Source: a virus. Taken from it: a stretch of 23,751 nucleotides of DNA. The notes under the pieces were generated by a model. The model was not told where the DNA came from. It saw nothing but the letters and a program-made list of their open reading frames with translations, and ran no database searches. The stretch covers positions 1 through 23,751 of IMG/VR virus record IMGVR_UViG_3300022925_000178, one strand, 5' to 3'. The position numbers and the translations under genes are program-made. Shown here piece by piece: positions 14,497 through 22,901 of this stretch (position 1 is the first letter of the stretch; each line of letters starts with the position of its first letter).

Positions 14497-14919
14497 ATGA
14501 CTATAGCCGCAGGCGTTGTCTTTTTAGCTAAAGACACAGGACGCTGTTTACTACAATTAAGAAAATCTGAAAAACGTTTCAAGCATACTTGGGGATTCTG
14601 GGGCGGCACATTAGAAGCAAACGAAACACCCTATGATGCTATTAAGCGTGAGCTAGGTGAGGAAATAGGATTTGTTCCTGAACTTACTAAACTCAATCCT
14701 ATAGACATATATCAAAGTAGAGATCAAAAGTTTTACTATTACAGTTTTGTGTATGTAGTAGACGAAGAATTTACTCCTATTCTAAATGAAGAAAGCGCAG
14801 GCTATGCGTGGGTTGACATTGGCGTTTGGCCACAGCCTTTACACGCTGGCGCAAAAACTACTCTTAAGCAAAACAAAGGTACAGAAAAACTACATACTAT
14901 ACTTGCTATTAATTCTTAA
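14497..14919 (+). CDS. Nudix hydrolase
   Basis: A 140-residue protein with a complete Nudix box at residues 37-59 (G-x5-E-x7-REL-x-EE-x-GF; the REL-x-EE part is RELGEEIGF). Nudix enzymes split a nucleoside diphosphate linked to another group, such as Ap3A, ADP-ribose or oxidised dNTPs; the preceding GRCLLQLRKSEKRFKHTW and following YYYSFVYVV are ordinary for the family. T4 encodes one (NudE), but this gene is placed after gp15 in the structural region. The ATG lies 5 bases after a late-promoter-like TTAAATA and has no Shine-Dalgarno, suggesting a leaderless late mRNA. The substrate cannot be read from sequence. Confidence 0.85.
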   Translation: MTIAAGVVFLAKDTGRCLLQLRKSEKRFKHTWGFWGGTLEANETPYDAIKRELGEEIGFVPELTKLNPIDIYQSRDQKFYYYSFVYVVDEEFTPILNEESAGYAWVDIGVWPQPLHAGAKTTLKQNKGTEKLHTILAINS

Positions 14920-14925
14920 TAAATA
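14918..14925 (+). promoter_or_regulatory. Late-promoter variant AATAAATA
   Basis: Plus-strand AATAAATA overlapping the Nudix stop codon and 5 bases before the ATG at 14931. Confidence 0.45.
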
Positions 14926-14930
14926 TATGT

Positions 14931-15560
14931 ATGAAGAAAGGTGAAGTGATAAACTTCGATGTACTTCAGATACAAAGCGCACTAGACAAATACCAAAAGA
15001 CAAACACTCTCCCAAAACTTTTATTACATCGTATGTATACCTTAGACGACATCCTGAGACTACATAGCGAGCTGTCTCCGAGACATAAGGATATAGCCGA
15101 TAATTTAAAAGATAATTTTGACCGTGTAGTTGACCGTACTGTCAAGATGCTAAGGGGAACTCTTACTAGAGAGTATAAAGATGTAATGGATAATTTGTCT
15201 ACGACACATAGTAGTTTTATTTTTTCTAGCATAAGCAAGAAATATAGATCAGCTATAAACCCAGTAAGAGCTTTGTATTACGAATTGCGAGAAGTTGCTA
15301 AAAACTATAATCCAGAGAATGAATATCATCATTGGTTGATAGAAGTTGTCTCGGATATAAATTATAAAACAATTATTCTTGATGCGTTGAGGAAGGATAT
15401 TTCGCGACTAGAATATATCATAAAAACCTATCATATTCCTATCGTTACTTTTTCTAAGAAAGTACCACTAGAACTGTTTCACGCTCGTCAAACAGTAGAT
15501 GATTTCGAAACGTATTATACAGCGTTTAGGAAGTTTGACAGAAGTAAAATTATATTATAA
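14931..15560 (+). CDS. Hypothetical helical protein (209 residues)
   Basis: Not recognised. The protein is almost entirely helical and charged, with repeated Leu/Ile heptad-like spacing (DDILRLHSELSPRHKDIADN; DRVVDRTVKMLRGTLTREYK; DALRKDISRLEYIIKTYH), and no membrane segment or signal peptide. ATG 14931 lies 5 bases after AATAAATA and lacks a Shine-Dalgarno. An in-frame GTG at 14946 follows AAAGG and is an alternative start (204 residues). It ends the plus-strand block, and its last 6 bases overlap the 3' end of the convergent gene at 15555. Function unknown. Confidence 0.6.
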   Translation: MKKGEVINFDVLQIQSALDKYQKTNTLPKLLLHRMYTLDDILRLHSELSPRHKDIADNLKDNFDRVVDRTVKMLRGTLTREYKDVMDNLSTTHSSFIFSSISKKYRSAINPVRALYYELREVAKNYNPENEYHHWLIEVVSDINYKTIILDALRKDISRLEYIIKTYHIPIVTFSKKVPLELFHARQTVDDFETYYTAFRKFDRSKIIL

Positions 15561-16241
15561 GATTTTAATCTTACCTAACAGGTTCTTATCAAAATCAATG
15601 CTAGCTTGACTGGCTGCTTTTAACATGTTGTTAAGCAGGCTAGCTTGTTTTCGTGACAGTTTATTAGGACTGTTAGTTAGAGATTCGTTAATAATGTCAG
15701 TAGGTGTTTGGGTAGGCTTAGTTTTATATTTTAGCGATTCTGCTACCAGCTTTGCGATCTTGTATTGTTTCGCACTATCAATCGGTTTAGCTTTTACAGT
15801 TTGTTTTACAGTTTGCGTAGTTGTAACTGTAGCTGGGTGTTCAGCCGTTGTTACAGATTGTTCTACCGGCGCAGATTCGCTTACTTTCATTTTGTTAATA
15901 GATACAGATGGTTTTTCTTTTGGTTCTACACTGTCAACTACTTTAGCTTCGCTGACTGATACTGGCATTTTAAATTCTATGGTTTCACTAATAGGCATGA
16001 AGTAATACTCGTCTACCATAATTTCTAGCTTACACTCATATGTGCCAGCTTCTAGTAAACTCTCTAATTTAGGGATACAAAACTTAACAGAACCGTTCTC
16101 TAATAGACCAGTAAAGCCGATCTCTTTATCCTCGGTTACAATGCAGAATCGTGTTTTCGCATTGTTGCTGTTTGCACCCGAAACTGCTACTGAAAACTCC
16201 AGGTCGTTTTGTTGATTTAAGTTTAGACTGGTTATTGCCAT
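15555..16241 (-). CDS. Virion-associated protein candidate, beta domain plus helical tail (228 residues)
   Basis: Three parts are visible. Residues 1-95 are a beta-sandwich-like domain (DLEFSVAVSGANSNNAKTRF, GSVKFCIPKLESLLEAGTYE, CKLEIMVDEYYFMPISETI). Residues 96-155 are a low-complexity Val/Thr/Lys/Pro linker. Residues 156-228 are helical (QYKIAKLVAESLKYK; SRKQASLLNNMLKAASQA). Marine T4-like phages often carry a protein of this shape among structural genes, but I know no function. A GATAAATA promoter at 16273-16280 and GGATGAAAA before ATG support late expression. It converges on the 209-residue gene with a 6-base overlap. Confidence 0.62.
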   Translation of the reverse strand: MAITSLNLNQQNDLEFSVAVSGANSNNAKTRFCIVTEDKEIGFTGLLENGSVKFCIPKLESLLEAGTYECKLEIMVDEYYFMPISETIEFKMPVSVSEAKVVDSVEPKEKPSVSINKMKVSESAPVEQSVTTAEHPATVTTTQTVKQTVKAKPIDSAKQYKIAKLVAESLKYKTKPTQTPTDIINESLTNSPNKLSRKQASLLNNMLKAASQASIDFDKNLLGKIKIL

Positions 16242-16271
16242 TTTTCATCCATATACAGATATTTGTTACTA

Positions 16272-16652
16272 TTATTTATCTGTTTTATCAATAATTTCTG
16301 CCTTCACACTCACGTTAGGTTGTCTTACTTTCTTCAAAAATGCGTAAGCTCTTGCTGTAATTGCGTGTGCTATGCTGTTTAAGAACTTAACTACTACGTT
16401 CACTTTCTTACTTTTATCTACTATATATTCTCTTTCCCACCACATATCTTTTAAAGCTACACGTACATGGATTTTGTATCGAGGTAGGCGACCTTCCGTG
16501 GAGCCGACCGGGCCGCCTTTTCCGGGCAGTTCCTCAATAGTAATATCTATTATTTTAAGGAAGCCTAAGACAGCAAGTATTTTAGGGTTACATGCGTTAA
16601 CACCTTCTGTTGCTATGTTATAGTGAAAGGGCTTGTTAGTGCCGGAGGCCAT
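16272..16652 (-). CDS. Hypothetical protein (126 residues)
   Basis: Not recognised. It is a compact, basic, soluble protein with alternating strand-like segments (ILAVLGFLKIIDITIEELP, RYKIHVRVALKDMWWEREYI) and a helix near residues 88-108 (VVKFLNSIAHAITARAYAFL). It starts 1 base after the stop of the 740-residue fibre gene, with GAGGG within the fibre gene's last codons as a possible Shine-Dalgarno, so it is translated from the fibre operon. Its position could suit a fibre assembly factor, but nothing in the sequence shows that. Confidence 0.6.
   Translation of the reverse strand: MASGTNKPFHYNIATEGVNACNPKILAVLGFLKIIDITIEELPGKGGPVGSTEGRLPRYKIHVRVALKDMWWEREYIVDKSKKVNVVVKFLNSIAHAITARAYAFLKKVRQPNVSVKAEIIDKTDK
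16273..16280 (-). promoter_or_regulatory. T4-type late promoter GATAAATA
   Basis: Minus-strand GATAAATA formed by the last codons of the 126-residue gene (GAT AAA TAA), 31 bases before the ATG at 16241. Confidence 0.65.
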
Positions 16653-16653
16653 G

Positions 16654-18876
16654 TTACACCCTCGTTACAGTAGTGGTGCTCGTAGTAACATTACAATCGA
16701 CAGTTTGTGTAATATTAGCGCCTGCTGTTCTAGCAGTATCACTAACAATAAGTGGCTTAGTAGGATCTAATCCGTACAATGCGTAAATCTCCATTAACAT
16801 AGTTGCTTGGTCAGTGCTTAACGCACCGTTAAGAACAACATTGGAAAGTTGGTTATCTATGTTTGTAATCGTAACATTAGAACTTAATGTGGTGGCATCA
16901 ATTTGATTCAACGTATTTGCTTGGTCGCTTGTTAAACCACTAATCTGTATGTTTGCATTTGATATATCACCCGCTTGTACTTGCAAGTAACCCGCAGTAC
17001 CGATTGGGTACGTCGATACATCCTCGGACCAAATATTCGTTGTGCTAATCATAGCATCGATCACAGTAGCATTACCCGCGTATGTAGATTTGTTAGTCCA
17101 TGTTCCTACACCACGCAAAATAATATTACCTGCTGAGCAGTTGTCGGATATTTCAACTTCGCCCGACGCAAAGTCGAGGGCAATAGTTGATGCCGATACG
17201 TCTAAATTTGACAGTGTGATGTTTCCGTTATACTGCGAGAAGTTTACATTTCCGGTGCCAGTTAAATCAAATACTGGCTTTGTGCCTCCTTGGTTACAAC
17301 GGACAAATCTAGCAGTAGTACCGGGCTCAATTGTCCATGTTCCTACAAGTGCGGTTTCGATAGCCGTTCCTTGGAAGTTTTGTAATCCCACTGCTACACA
17401 GTTTCTAAGTTCAACTGGATCAGTGCTGTTCATTGTTCCGCGAACAGTGCTTAGGGTAAAAATACTTTCGCCTACGTCTTGATTATTAAAATCAATATCG
17501 GTTGCGTTTGAAGAAACCCCTGCAAAGGTCCATTCATAATATGTAGCGTCGAGGGAAGTTGTGCCTACAATATTGTATTTTTTAAGATTGTTAGTATCTG
17601 CAATTATTCGTGCATCGGTTATAGTATTTGATGGTTGAATTGGTGTGCCCGTTGGGTATTTTAAACCAGCCGTACCGCCTATTATATCAATATCGACTGC
17701 ATCATTGAACAATGCCTTGTTTAGTGTAACTGGATTTAGCATCTCATTATATATAACAACATTGCTATTTGGGTCGGTATTATCTGTAAGTTTACCAATA
17801 CCGCGCACAGTAATCTCACCCTCTGTTATTGATGAATCTACGATAACCTGCCCGCTATTAAGGTCTACATCAATAGCAGGGTACGTGTTTCCTGTTTTGT
17901 TTATTAATCTTATACCACCGTTATAGTTACGCATTGCTAAGGGAGGGCTGTCACCGTTGCAATCAATAGTAGGCGTTCCCGGTCCGGGAACGCCCGAAGC
18001 ACAATCTCGCAGAATAGCTTCTGTGGTACCGCCTAATTCTATTGTACCTTCTAATAGGCAATTATTAATCTCACCGTTAAAGAATGTTATGTTACCTATA
18101 TGCGCATCAAATATTAATGATCCGCCATCTAACACACCTTGATAAAATGCGCTAGATAATTGGCAGTTTTCTAATTGAACAGTACTAGCTATTGTAATTG
18201 TTGTAACAGTAGGTCCTTCGCCTACTATTTTAAATTCGCTAAAATCCTCATCTTGTAAAGTCATACTCTCTAAAATAAAGAGCTTATTAAAACCACGCGC
18301 AGTTGCAATAAGTTTTGCGTCTGCTAAGTTGTTAACTGGTTCGCGCAATGTTCCGGCTGGGTAGGTTGTTCCTGAGGTATTTGTGGATGGTTTAACATAA
18401 ACACCACCGCCGTACTCACCAAACTCAATAGCTTGTGAAGTTACAAGTCCAGCAGAGTTAGCTGAACGTACCGAAACTTGGTTAACATTAACACGGTCAC
18501 CTACGTTACTGTTAGCACCTACTAAGTTAACAGCATATTGATCGTCTTCAAAAGTAACACTGTAATCGTTAATAATCTCCACAACTCGAGCAAGTGTTAC
18601 ACCTCCTACTGTTACGGGCGGGTTATGTTGGTGCGTATCTTCAAACGACATGCCACCTGCACCGGAGTCGATAACCTCTGCCTCAAGCTCTTTAAGTGTT
18701 AAGCGGAAAACGTTTAGGTCTAATTGATAAATTACAGATGGGGTTGATTGTACTAAAGTCATAGCGATTTTTGGAACAAAAATAATTTTGTTCTTCCAAT
18801 CGACAGTTATACCAGTTTGTACAAAATTATCACCAACTGCGTACCCGTCATCTACATATAATATTCTAGATGCCAT
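16654..18876 (-). CDS. Tail fibre/adhesin-like protein with duplicated beta-helix domain
   Basis: A 740-residue structural protein. The N-terminal 145 residues (VDWKNKIIFVPKIAMTLVQS, YQLDLNVFRLTLKELEAEV, DQYAVNLVGANSNVGDRVN) are of a type found in phage fibre or baseplate-attached proteins. Residues about 158-380 and 394-611 are two copies of a beta-helix-like domain. Each opens with YPxGT and ends with a YNGxIxL ... GxIxxRGxGxxT ... IxxxM block. The C-terminal 45 residues (LMEIYALYGLDPTKPLIVSD to the TTTVTRV end) match a C-terminal tag seen in several phage structural proteins. Likely role is host-surface binding. It is followed by the 126-residue gene and preceded by the 237-residue gene, all one operon. 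Confidence 0.7.
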   Translation of the reverse strand: MASRILYVDDGYAVGDNFVQTGITVDWKNKIIFVPKIAMTLVQSTPSVIYQLDLNVFRLTLKELEAEVIDSGAGGMSFEDTHQHNPPVTVGGVTLARVVEIINDYSVTFEDDQYAVNLVGANSNVGDRVNVNQVSVRSANSAGLVTSQAIEFGEYGGGVYVKPSTNTSGTTYPAGTLREPVNNLADAKLIATARGFNKLFILESMTLQDEDFSEFKIVGEGPTVTTITIASTVQLENCQLSSAFYQGVLDGGSLIFDAHIGNITFFNGEINNCLLEGTIELGGTTEAILRDCASGVPGPGTPTIDCNGDSPPLAMRNYNGGIRLINKTGNTYPAIDVDLNSGQVIVDSSITEGEITVRGIGKLTDNTDPNSNVVIYNEMLNPVTLNKALFNDAVDIDIIGGTAGLKYPTGTPIQPSNTITDARIIADTNNLKKYNIVGTTSLDATYYEWTFAGVSSNATDIDFNNQDVGESIFTLSTVRGTMNSTDPVELRNCVAVGLQNFQGTAIETALVGTWTIEPGTTARFVRCNQGGTKPVFDLTGTGNVNFSQYNGNITLSNLDVSASTIALDFASGEVEISDNCSAGNIILRGVGTWTNKSTYAGNATVIDAMISTTNIWSEDVSTYPIGTAGYLQVQAGDISNANIQISGLTSDQANTLNQIDATTLSSNVTITNIDNQLSNVVLNGALSTDQATMLMEIYALYGLDPTKPLIVSDTARTAGANITQTVDCNVTTSTTTVTRV

Positions 18877-18885
18877 GGATTACCT

Positions 18886-19599
18886 TTACGTGAAGAAGTC
18901 CGGTGATTTATTCTTTGTTCCGAAGCCTCTGCTTTGATAGTGTATATCGACAAAATGTACAAAGGGGTCGGGCTTAACGCCTGAGGAAACAGTTAAGTCA
19001 TTACTATCTAAAAATACACGACAGTTAATTACACCATCTGTTTCAATAATAGCAGTGTCAAATTGACCCGCAGCACCGCCCGGTGTAGTTAATGGGCCTT
19101 CTGCAATCATATGTGTATATTGTGTAGTATTAGCATTTTGTGATATTGCTACTGTTATGGGTGCTTGGAATGCTGACTGCTGGTGTCCTTTTGCATAAGT
19201 TGCATCTATGCCCCATGTAACTGAACCGCCTGTAACATTTGTGTTAGAATGACTCCAATGTACGTGTATATACAGTTCTGTTCCTTCAACATAATTGTGC
19301 GGTATATGGAAATCTACATACGCAACATCAGTCTGTTCATTAATAAATTGCCTTGCTTTAATATTACCTATAAAATTAGTAAATACTGCCGCATTAGCTA
19401 GGTCAGATTCGTCTACAAATAACGTACCAACAAGGTCTTCCCACGCCCAATCCGGGCTAGCCGTGTCTACTTTAATACCCACGTTAGACGCACTCGGGTA
19501 CACTGTTCCTGTCGGCAAATCACGTAGATCGATAAAGTTTTGATCTAACTCTGCGTGGGTAAGTGCTGTGCCTTTAACTGATCTTAATGTAATTGACAT
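18886..19599 (-). CDS. Fibre-associated structural protein (237 residues)
   Basis: The N-terminal SVKGTALTHAELDQNFIDLR (residues 8-27) is a short motif common at the start of phage tail-fibre and baseplate-attached proteins. The rest is beta-rich (GTELYIHVHWSHSNTNVTGG, VTWGIDATYAKGH, GVINCRVFLDSNDL) and looks like a jelly-roll or lectin-like domain with several His and Trp residues. AGGAAAA precedes ATG. It lies 9 bases before the 740-residue fibre gene and 11 bases after the coiled-coil gene, in one late operon. A structural role is likely; a ligand cannot be named. Confidence 0.62.
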   Translation of the reverse strand: MSITLRSVKGTALTHAELDQNFIDLRDLPTGTVYPSASNVGIKVDTASPDWAWEDLVGTLFVDESDLANAAVFTNFIGNIKARQFINEQTDVAYVDFHIPHNYVEGTELYIHVHWSHSNTNVTGGSVTWGIDATYAKGHQQSAFQAPITVAISQNANTTQYTHMIAEGPLTTPGGAAGQFDTAIIETDGVINCRVFLDSNDLTVSSGVKPDPFVHFVDIHYQSRGFGTKNKSPDFFT

Positions 19600-19610
19600 T
19601 TATTTTCCTA

Positions 19611-20063
19611 TTATTGCTCTAATGATAGACCCGCTGCCTTAACGACAGTTTCTAACTGTTTAACTCTTTTTTGTTCTGTTTGTAATACTACTGCGTTCTC
19701 TTGTATTATTTCATTCATCTTTGTCATTAATTGATGATTAATATTTTTTTGAACAGTAGCTTGCGCATCAGCGTTCTTTACATCTTCTTTTAAATTGTCT
19801 ACTTTTACTAGCAATTCATTACGTTCATCTTGTAGCAGTTTAGCCGCATGATTCATGGCACTTGCTAGTTTGTGCATATACCGTGATTGTTCTTTTTGTG
19901 GGAGATTTTTAAATTCATCTTCTACGCTGATAAGTGGAGCACGATAGTTATATTCTATTACACCCTTAGCCTCTTCAAGACTAATTTCCTGGGTCTCGTT
20001 TTCTGTAGTTTCATCGATTTCTATAACATTTGCGTCGATGATATTAGTGTTATTTTCTTCCAT
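19611..20063 (-). CDS. Coiled-coil protein (150 residues)
   Basis: The first 45 residues are acidic and disordered-like (NVIEIDETTENETQEISLEE). Residues about 70-145 form a long coiled coil (KLLQDERNELLVKVDNLKED; HQLMTKMNEIIQENAVVLQT; QKRVKQLETVVKAAG). No enzyme motif is seen. It is the first gene after the GATAAATA promoter at 20096-20103 and heads the operon that continues into the 237- and 740-residue fibre proteins. A fibre assembly chaperone or scaffold is a fair guess, from context only. Confidence 0.6.
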   Translation of the reverse strand: MEENNTNIIDANVIEIDETTENETQEISLEEAKGVIEYNYRAPLISVEDEFKNLPQKEQSRYMHKLASAMNHAAKLLQDERNELLVKVDNLKEDVKNADAQATVQKNINHQLMTKMNEIIQENAVVLQTEQKRVKQLETVVKAAGLSLEQ

Positions 20064-20095
20064 TCTCAGTCTTCCTCGAGTAAGGTTGTTATTAC

Positions 20096-20103
20096 TATTT
20101 ATC
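20096..20103 (-). promoter_or_regulatory. T4-type late promoter GATAAATA for fibre operon
   Basis: Minus-strand GATAAATA 32 bases before the ATG at 20063, in the gap after the 620-residue gene. Confidence 0.7.
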
Positions 20104-20137
20104 AGAAAGATAAGAATGTTATTTTAGGATTGGATTG

Positions 20138-22000
20138 TTATTGGTCTAGAACCATTTGGACGTTTATAGATAGCCCATTAGTAGTACTCACAGTGCCTGT
20201 AATTGGGAATGTTTTAAAGAATGGTGCTGAGGACGATTTGCGAACCCAGCCTGTAACAGGTTGTGCTACACTAATTGAACGTGTGTCGTCTGCGATACCG
20301 CCTGCGGTTGTTAACTCGTTAATTAATATGCCTGTAGCAATCGGTGTTCCTGTTGCTGTGCCATCGTTAACTACTGTGTAAGTGTAAGTGTTTACGCCGG
20401 TTACTGTAATCGTTTTGGCACCATTGTAACCAGACTGATTAAGTCCTGTTATCTTTACTTGATCGCCAGTTGTCATACCGTGCGCCGTATGCGTAACTGT
20501 TGCGGTTGTTGCTGTTACTGAAACAGACACAGAATCTTCAAACGGTAGCGCACCAGTTCCATCTGCCGCTTCTAGATATACCCTAGCATTTTGTAAAAGC
20601 GAGCCATTATTGTCTCGTACTGTAACAGTGGTTGTTACTGGAGCAACTACTAATATTGTTGTGCCTGAGGTGTCTAAAACCGTAGGTGAAGTACCAGTTA
20701 CGTTTATTGTTATTGTATTGCCTGTTGAATTTTCTATAGCGGCATCTGTAGATGCATCAGCACCATAACCCACAAAAGAAACTTCAGTTAAAAATTGCGA
20801 TGAAGGTTCACCCGGGCCGACAATTTCAATAGCGTGACCATCCGAGAATTCAAACGTTGAATTTGTTACACCGCTAATATTACTTAATGTCATGAACGGC
20901 ACATCGTCAGCAGTATTTGCCGCAACAACACCTATTCGTGTTTGCCGTGAACCCTCAGTAAATGCCGAAGTACAGTCAATATAGTTAGTACTAACAACTT
21001 CAACTACTGAACTATCTAATTGGAAATCCCCACCGTGAATAAACGAGCCGCCATAAAAACCAACAAGGTCTAAATTCGCATCATCCATATCAACATCATA
21101 TCGCACACCAGCTGTTGCCGCCGACACAATACCACCTTGAGAACCTGTAGCATCTGCGCCAGTCCCAGATTTAATCCCGAACGTAACATTAGTAGTCCCG
21201 CCACTTCCGCCTAAAGCAGAAATCTTATACAAATCTGCCGCCACAAATTCCTGGTTATCCCACAACCAAATAAAGTTAGTGTCCAAGAATTCATGAGTAG
21301 TCGTGTCGTTGATGCCGAATTGTATCGGAGTACTAATAACCCATGCTCCTCCAGGACCTGGTCTAAATGTGCCTGCGCTAGTCCCTAGCTGAGTGAAAAT
21401 ATCCGAACTATCCCACGGCGTGGTACCACCGTTGCGACCTTCAACAATAATACCAGGAACGCCATCAGCTAGTGAATAGATAGCATCAACCCAACAGTTA
21501 TCGCCAACTTTTGTCATTGGAACTGTTACGCCAGCAATACCAATATGTTGGATTGCTGTAATTGCTGGTGGTGTTCCGCCTGTGTTGCTCGGTGAGGCTT
21601 GCGCTGCCACCACGTCAACGGCAAATTGCACCCAACCACCATTAATCGCTGTGGGCCAGTTATCATTGCCGCCAACATATACTTCAAAAAAGTCACCTTG
21701 GGCTGGGCCGCAAAATCTAACAGCCATCCCGCCTAATGCTTGCGTTTCAAGTAGTCCCACAATACCACAGTTAACCCATATATAAATATGCGTATCGGAG
21801 AGGTCAATAGTAGTACCTGCATTCCACAGAATAGTACGCACAGAGTTGTTTAGCTGGTCAGCAATGGAGGCCGCACCCTCAATAAACACTTCTATCGCTT
21901 GTGCTGGCGAAGTTGACCCTACCCAAGTGCCTGTAATACCGTCCGTGAGATTCTCAGCATCGGCTAGTTGGGTTCTATTGTCAGTTATTTGGTTAGCCAT
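20138..22000 (-). CDS. Modular fibre/structural protein with nested FCCH-like domain
   Basis: A 620-residue beta-rich protein without signal peptide or membrane helix. Residues 1-430 resemble a fibre body with many Gly/Thr/Asn-rich strands and repeated aromatic patches (HIYIWVNCGIVGLLETQALG, FEVYVGGNDNWP). Residues about 455-490 (TTTVTVRDNNGSLLQNARVY, LEAADGTGALPFEDS) and 560-620 form one Ig-like domain. Between them, about 491-557, lies a module of the FCCH type (THTAHGMTTGDQVKITG, YNGAKTITVTGVNTYTYTV) found in many phage structural proteins, so this is a domain within a domain. Its start overlaps the end of the SPOUT-like gene by 8 bases. Likely a distal tail or fibre component. Confidence 0.65.
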   Translation of the reverse strand: MANQITDNRTQLADAENLTDGITGTWVGSTSPAQAIEVFIEGAASIADQLNNSVRTILWNAGTTIDLSDTHIYIWVNCGIVGLLETQALGGMAVRFCGPAQGDFFEVYVGGNDNWPTAINGGWVQFAVDVVAAQASPSNTGGTPPAITAIQHIGIAGVTVPMTKVGDNCWVDAIYSLADGVPGIIVEGRNGGTTPWDSSDIFTQLGTSAGTFRPGPGGAWVISTPIQFGINDTTTHEFLDTNFIWLWDNQEFVAADLYKISALGGSGGTTNVTFGIKSGTGADATGSQGGIVSAATAGVRYDVDMDDANLDLVGFYGGSFIHGGDFQLDSSVVEVVSTNYIDCTSAFTEGSRQTRIGVVAANTADDVPFMTLSNISGVTNSTFEFSDGHAIEIVGPGEPSSQFLTEVSFVGYGADASTDAAIENSTGNTITINVTGTSPTVLDTSGTTILVVAPVTTTVTVRDNNGSLLQNARVYLEAADGTGALPFEDSVSVSVTATTATVTHTAHGMTTGDQVKITGLNQSGYNGAKTITVTGVNTYTYTVVNDGTATGTPIATGILINELTTAGGIADDTRSISVAQPVTGWVRKSSSAPFFKTFPITGTVSTTNGLSINVQMVLDQ

Positions 22001-22409
22001 TTCTTATATGCCACATTGCCACTAAATAAGCAGAATAAGAATACATTGTTGTATCCTCGTCGGTTGGTATCTCTACAATATTAGCTGGTGTCTTATCTCC
22101 TAAATGGTCTTTCATTAAGTGTGTATTGTTTGGGCCGAATACAAGGATACAATCCTCTGGCGCGTTAAAATCTTGTAATTGTAAATCAGGTGTAAAATTT
22201 CGCGCATTTTTCGGAGCAAATACATATATCGGAAAGTCTTCTGTTACTTCGGACATATCAGCTATATGCGGTGCATCTTTTAATTTTTTACTAGCATCGC
22301 ATTTATACCCACTCATTACATATACTTTGTCCGACTTAAAATGAGATAACGCATAATCAAAATAGTTCTCATCTTCGTATGAGTCGGCACATAATACAGT
22401 TACAATCAT
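21993..22409 (-). CDS. SpoU/TrmL-like (SPOUT) methyltransferase candidate
   Basis: A 138-residue protein, near the size of the smallest SPOUT enzymes such as E. coli TrmL (157 residues), which 2'-O-methylates tRNA wobble bases. The C-terminal half follows TrmL in order and spacing: DCILVFGPNNTHL (87-98) where TrmL has DYLMFGPETRGL, then VEIPTDEDTTMYSYSAYLVA (112-131) where TrmL has IPM...S-N-L-S-N-A-V. The knot region therefore seems present. But the N-terminal NTGN motif is not seen, the Glu of FGPE is Asn, and the SxNxSN motif is degraded, so activity is doubtful. GGAGAAAG precedes ATG; the ATG overlaps the stop of the sulfotransferase-like gene (TAATG). Confidence 0.45.
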   Translation of the reverse strand: MIVTVLCADSYEDENYFDYALSHFKSDKVYVMSGYKCDASKKLKDAPHIADMSEVTEDFPIYVFAPKNARNFTPDLQLQDFNAPEDCILVFGPNNTHLMKDHLGDKTPANIVEIPTDEDTTMYSYSAYLVAMWHIRNG

Positions 22410-22900
22410 TATTTACTTTCTCCATTAAAAAGTTGATTAAATTCTTCAACTGTTAATTCATCGTTGTTGTCAATTATATAATTATATGTTTCTAATTCTT
22501 TTTCTAGCTCACCGTTGGTGTACACATCAGCCCATTTGTCCTCACCTTTCGATTCTTCTTCTTCATACTCAAAATATTTATATAGATTTTCGAATAATAT
22601 ATATCGAACTGCTTTATGCGCAAAATGGTCTAAGTAAGGCGCTGTGTGTTGCTCGACATATGGTCCTGTTACATTGTTTCCGTCATATAAAAATCTCATG
22701 CCAGATTCGTATCGGGCTTGCGGGTTTCTAAGAATAACTACTAAACTTTGATAGCTGTCTATAGTTGAAATAGCAGTTTCGTATTGGTACCCGCTACAAG
22801 CAATTCGATGTTTGCTACAAAAATCTCTAAGGGAATTATTACCGGCTTGTGGTACAGTTATAAGTAACGCGCCATTATGTTGTGCTATTGTGTATTTCAT
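22409..22900 (-). CDS. Sulfotransferase-like protein A (163 residues)
   Basis: Both PAPS-binding signatures of sulfotransferases can be seen. The 5' loop is LLITVPQAGNNSLRDFC (12-28; compare PKxGTxSL). The 3' phosphate motif is VVILRNPQARYESGMRFL (54-71), with Arg58 and Ser66 in the expected R-(D/N)-P-x-x-R-x-x-S-G order. The protein is shorter than typical sulfotransferases (usually 200-300 residues), so the acceptor part is reduced. The C-terminal YTNGELEKELETYNYIID and LTVEEFNQLFN match the next gene's C-terminus, so the two are paralogues. A GATAAATA lies 6 bases before ATG with no Shine-Dalgarno. Acceptor unknown. Confidence 0.7.
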   Translation of the reverse strand: MKYTIAQHNGALLITVPQAGNNSLRDFCSKHRIACSGYQYETAISTIDSYQSLVVILRNPQARYESGMRFLYDGNNVTGPYVEQHTAPYLDHFAHKAVRYILFENLYKYFEYEEEESKGEDKWADVYTNGELEKELETYNYIIDNNDELTVEEFNQLFNGESK

Positions 22901-22901
22901 A

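Noticed and set aside
17042-18142. Plus-strand frames over the 740-residue fibre gene
   Set aside because: Antisense shadows of a beta-rich gene; no start signals and no family resemblance.
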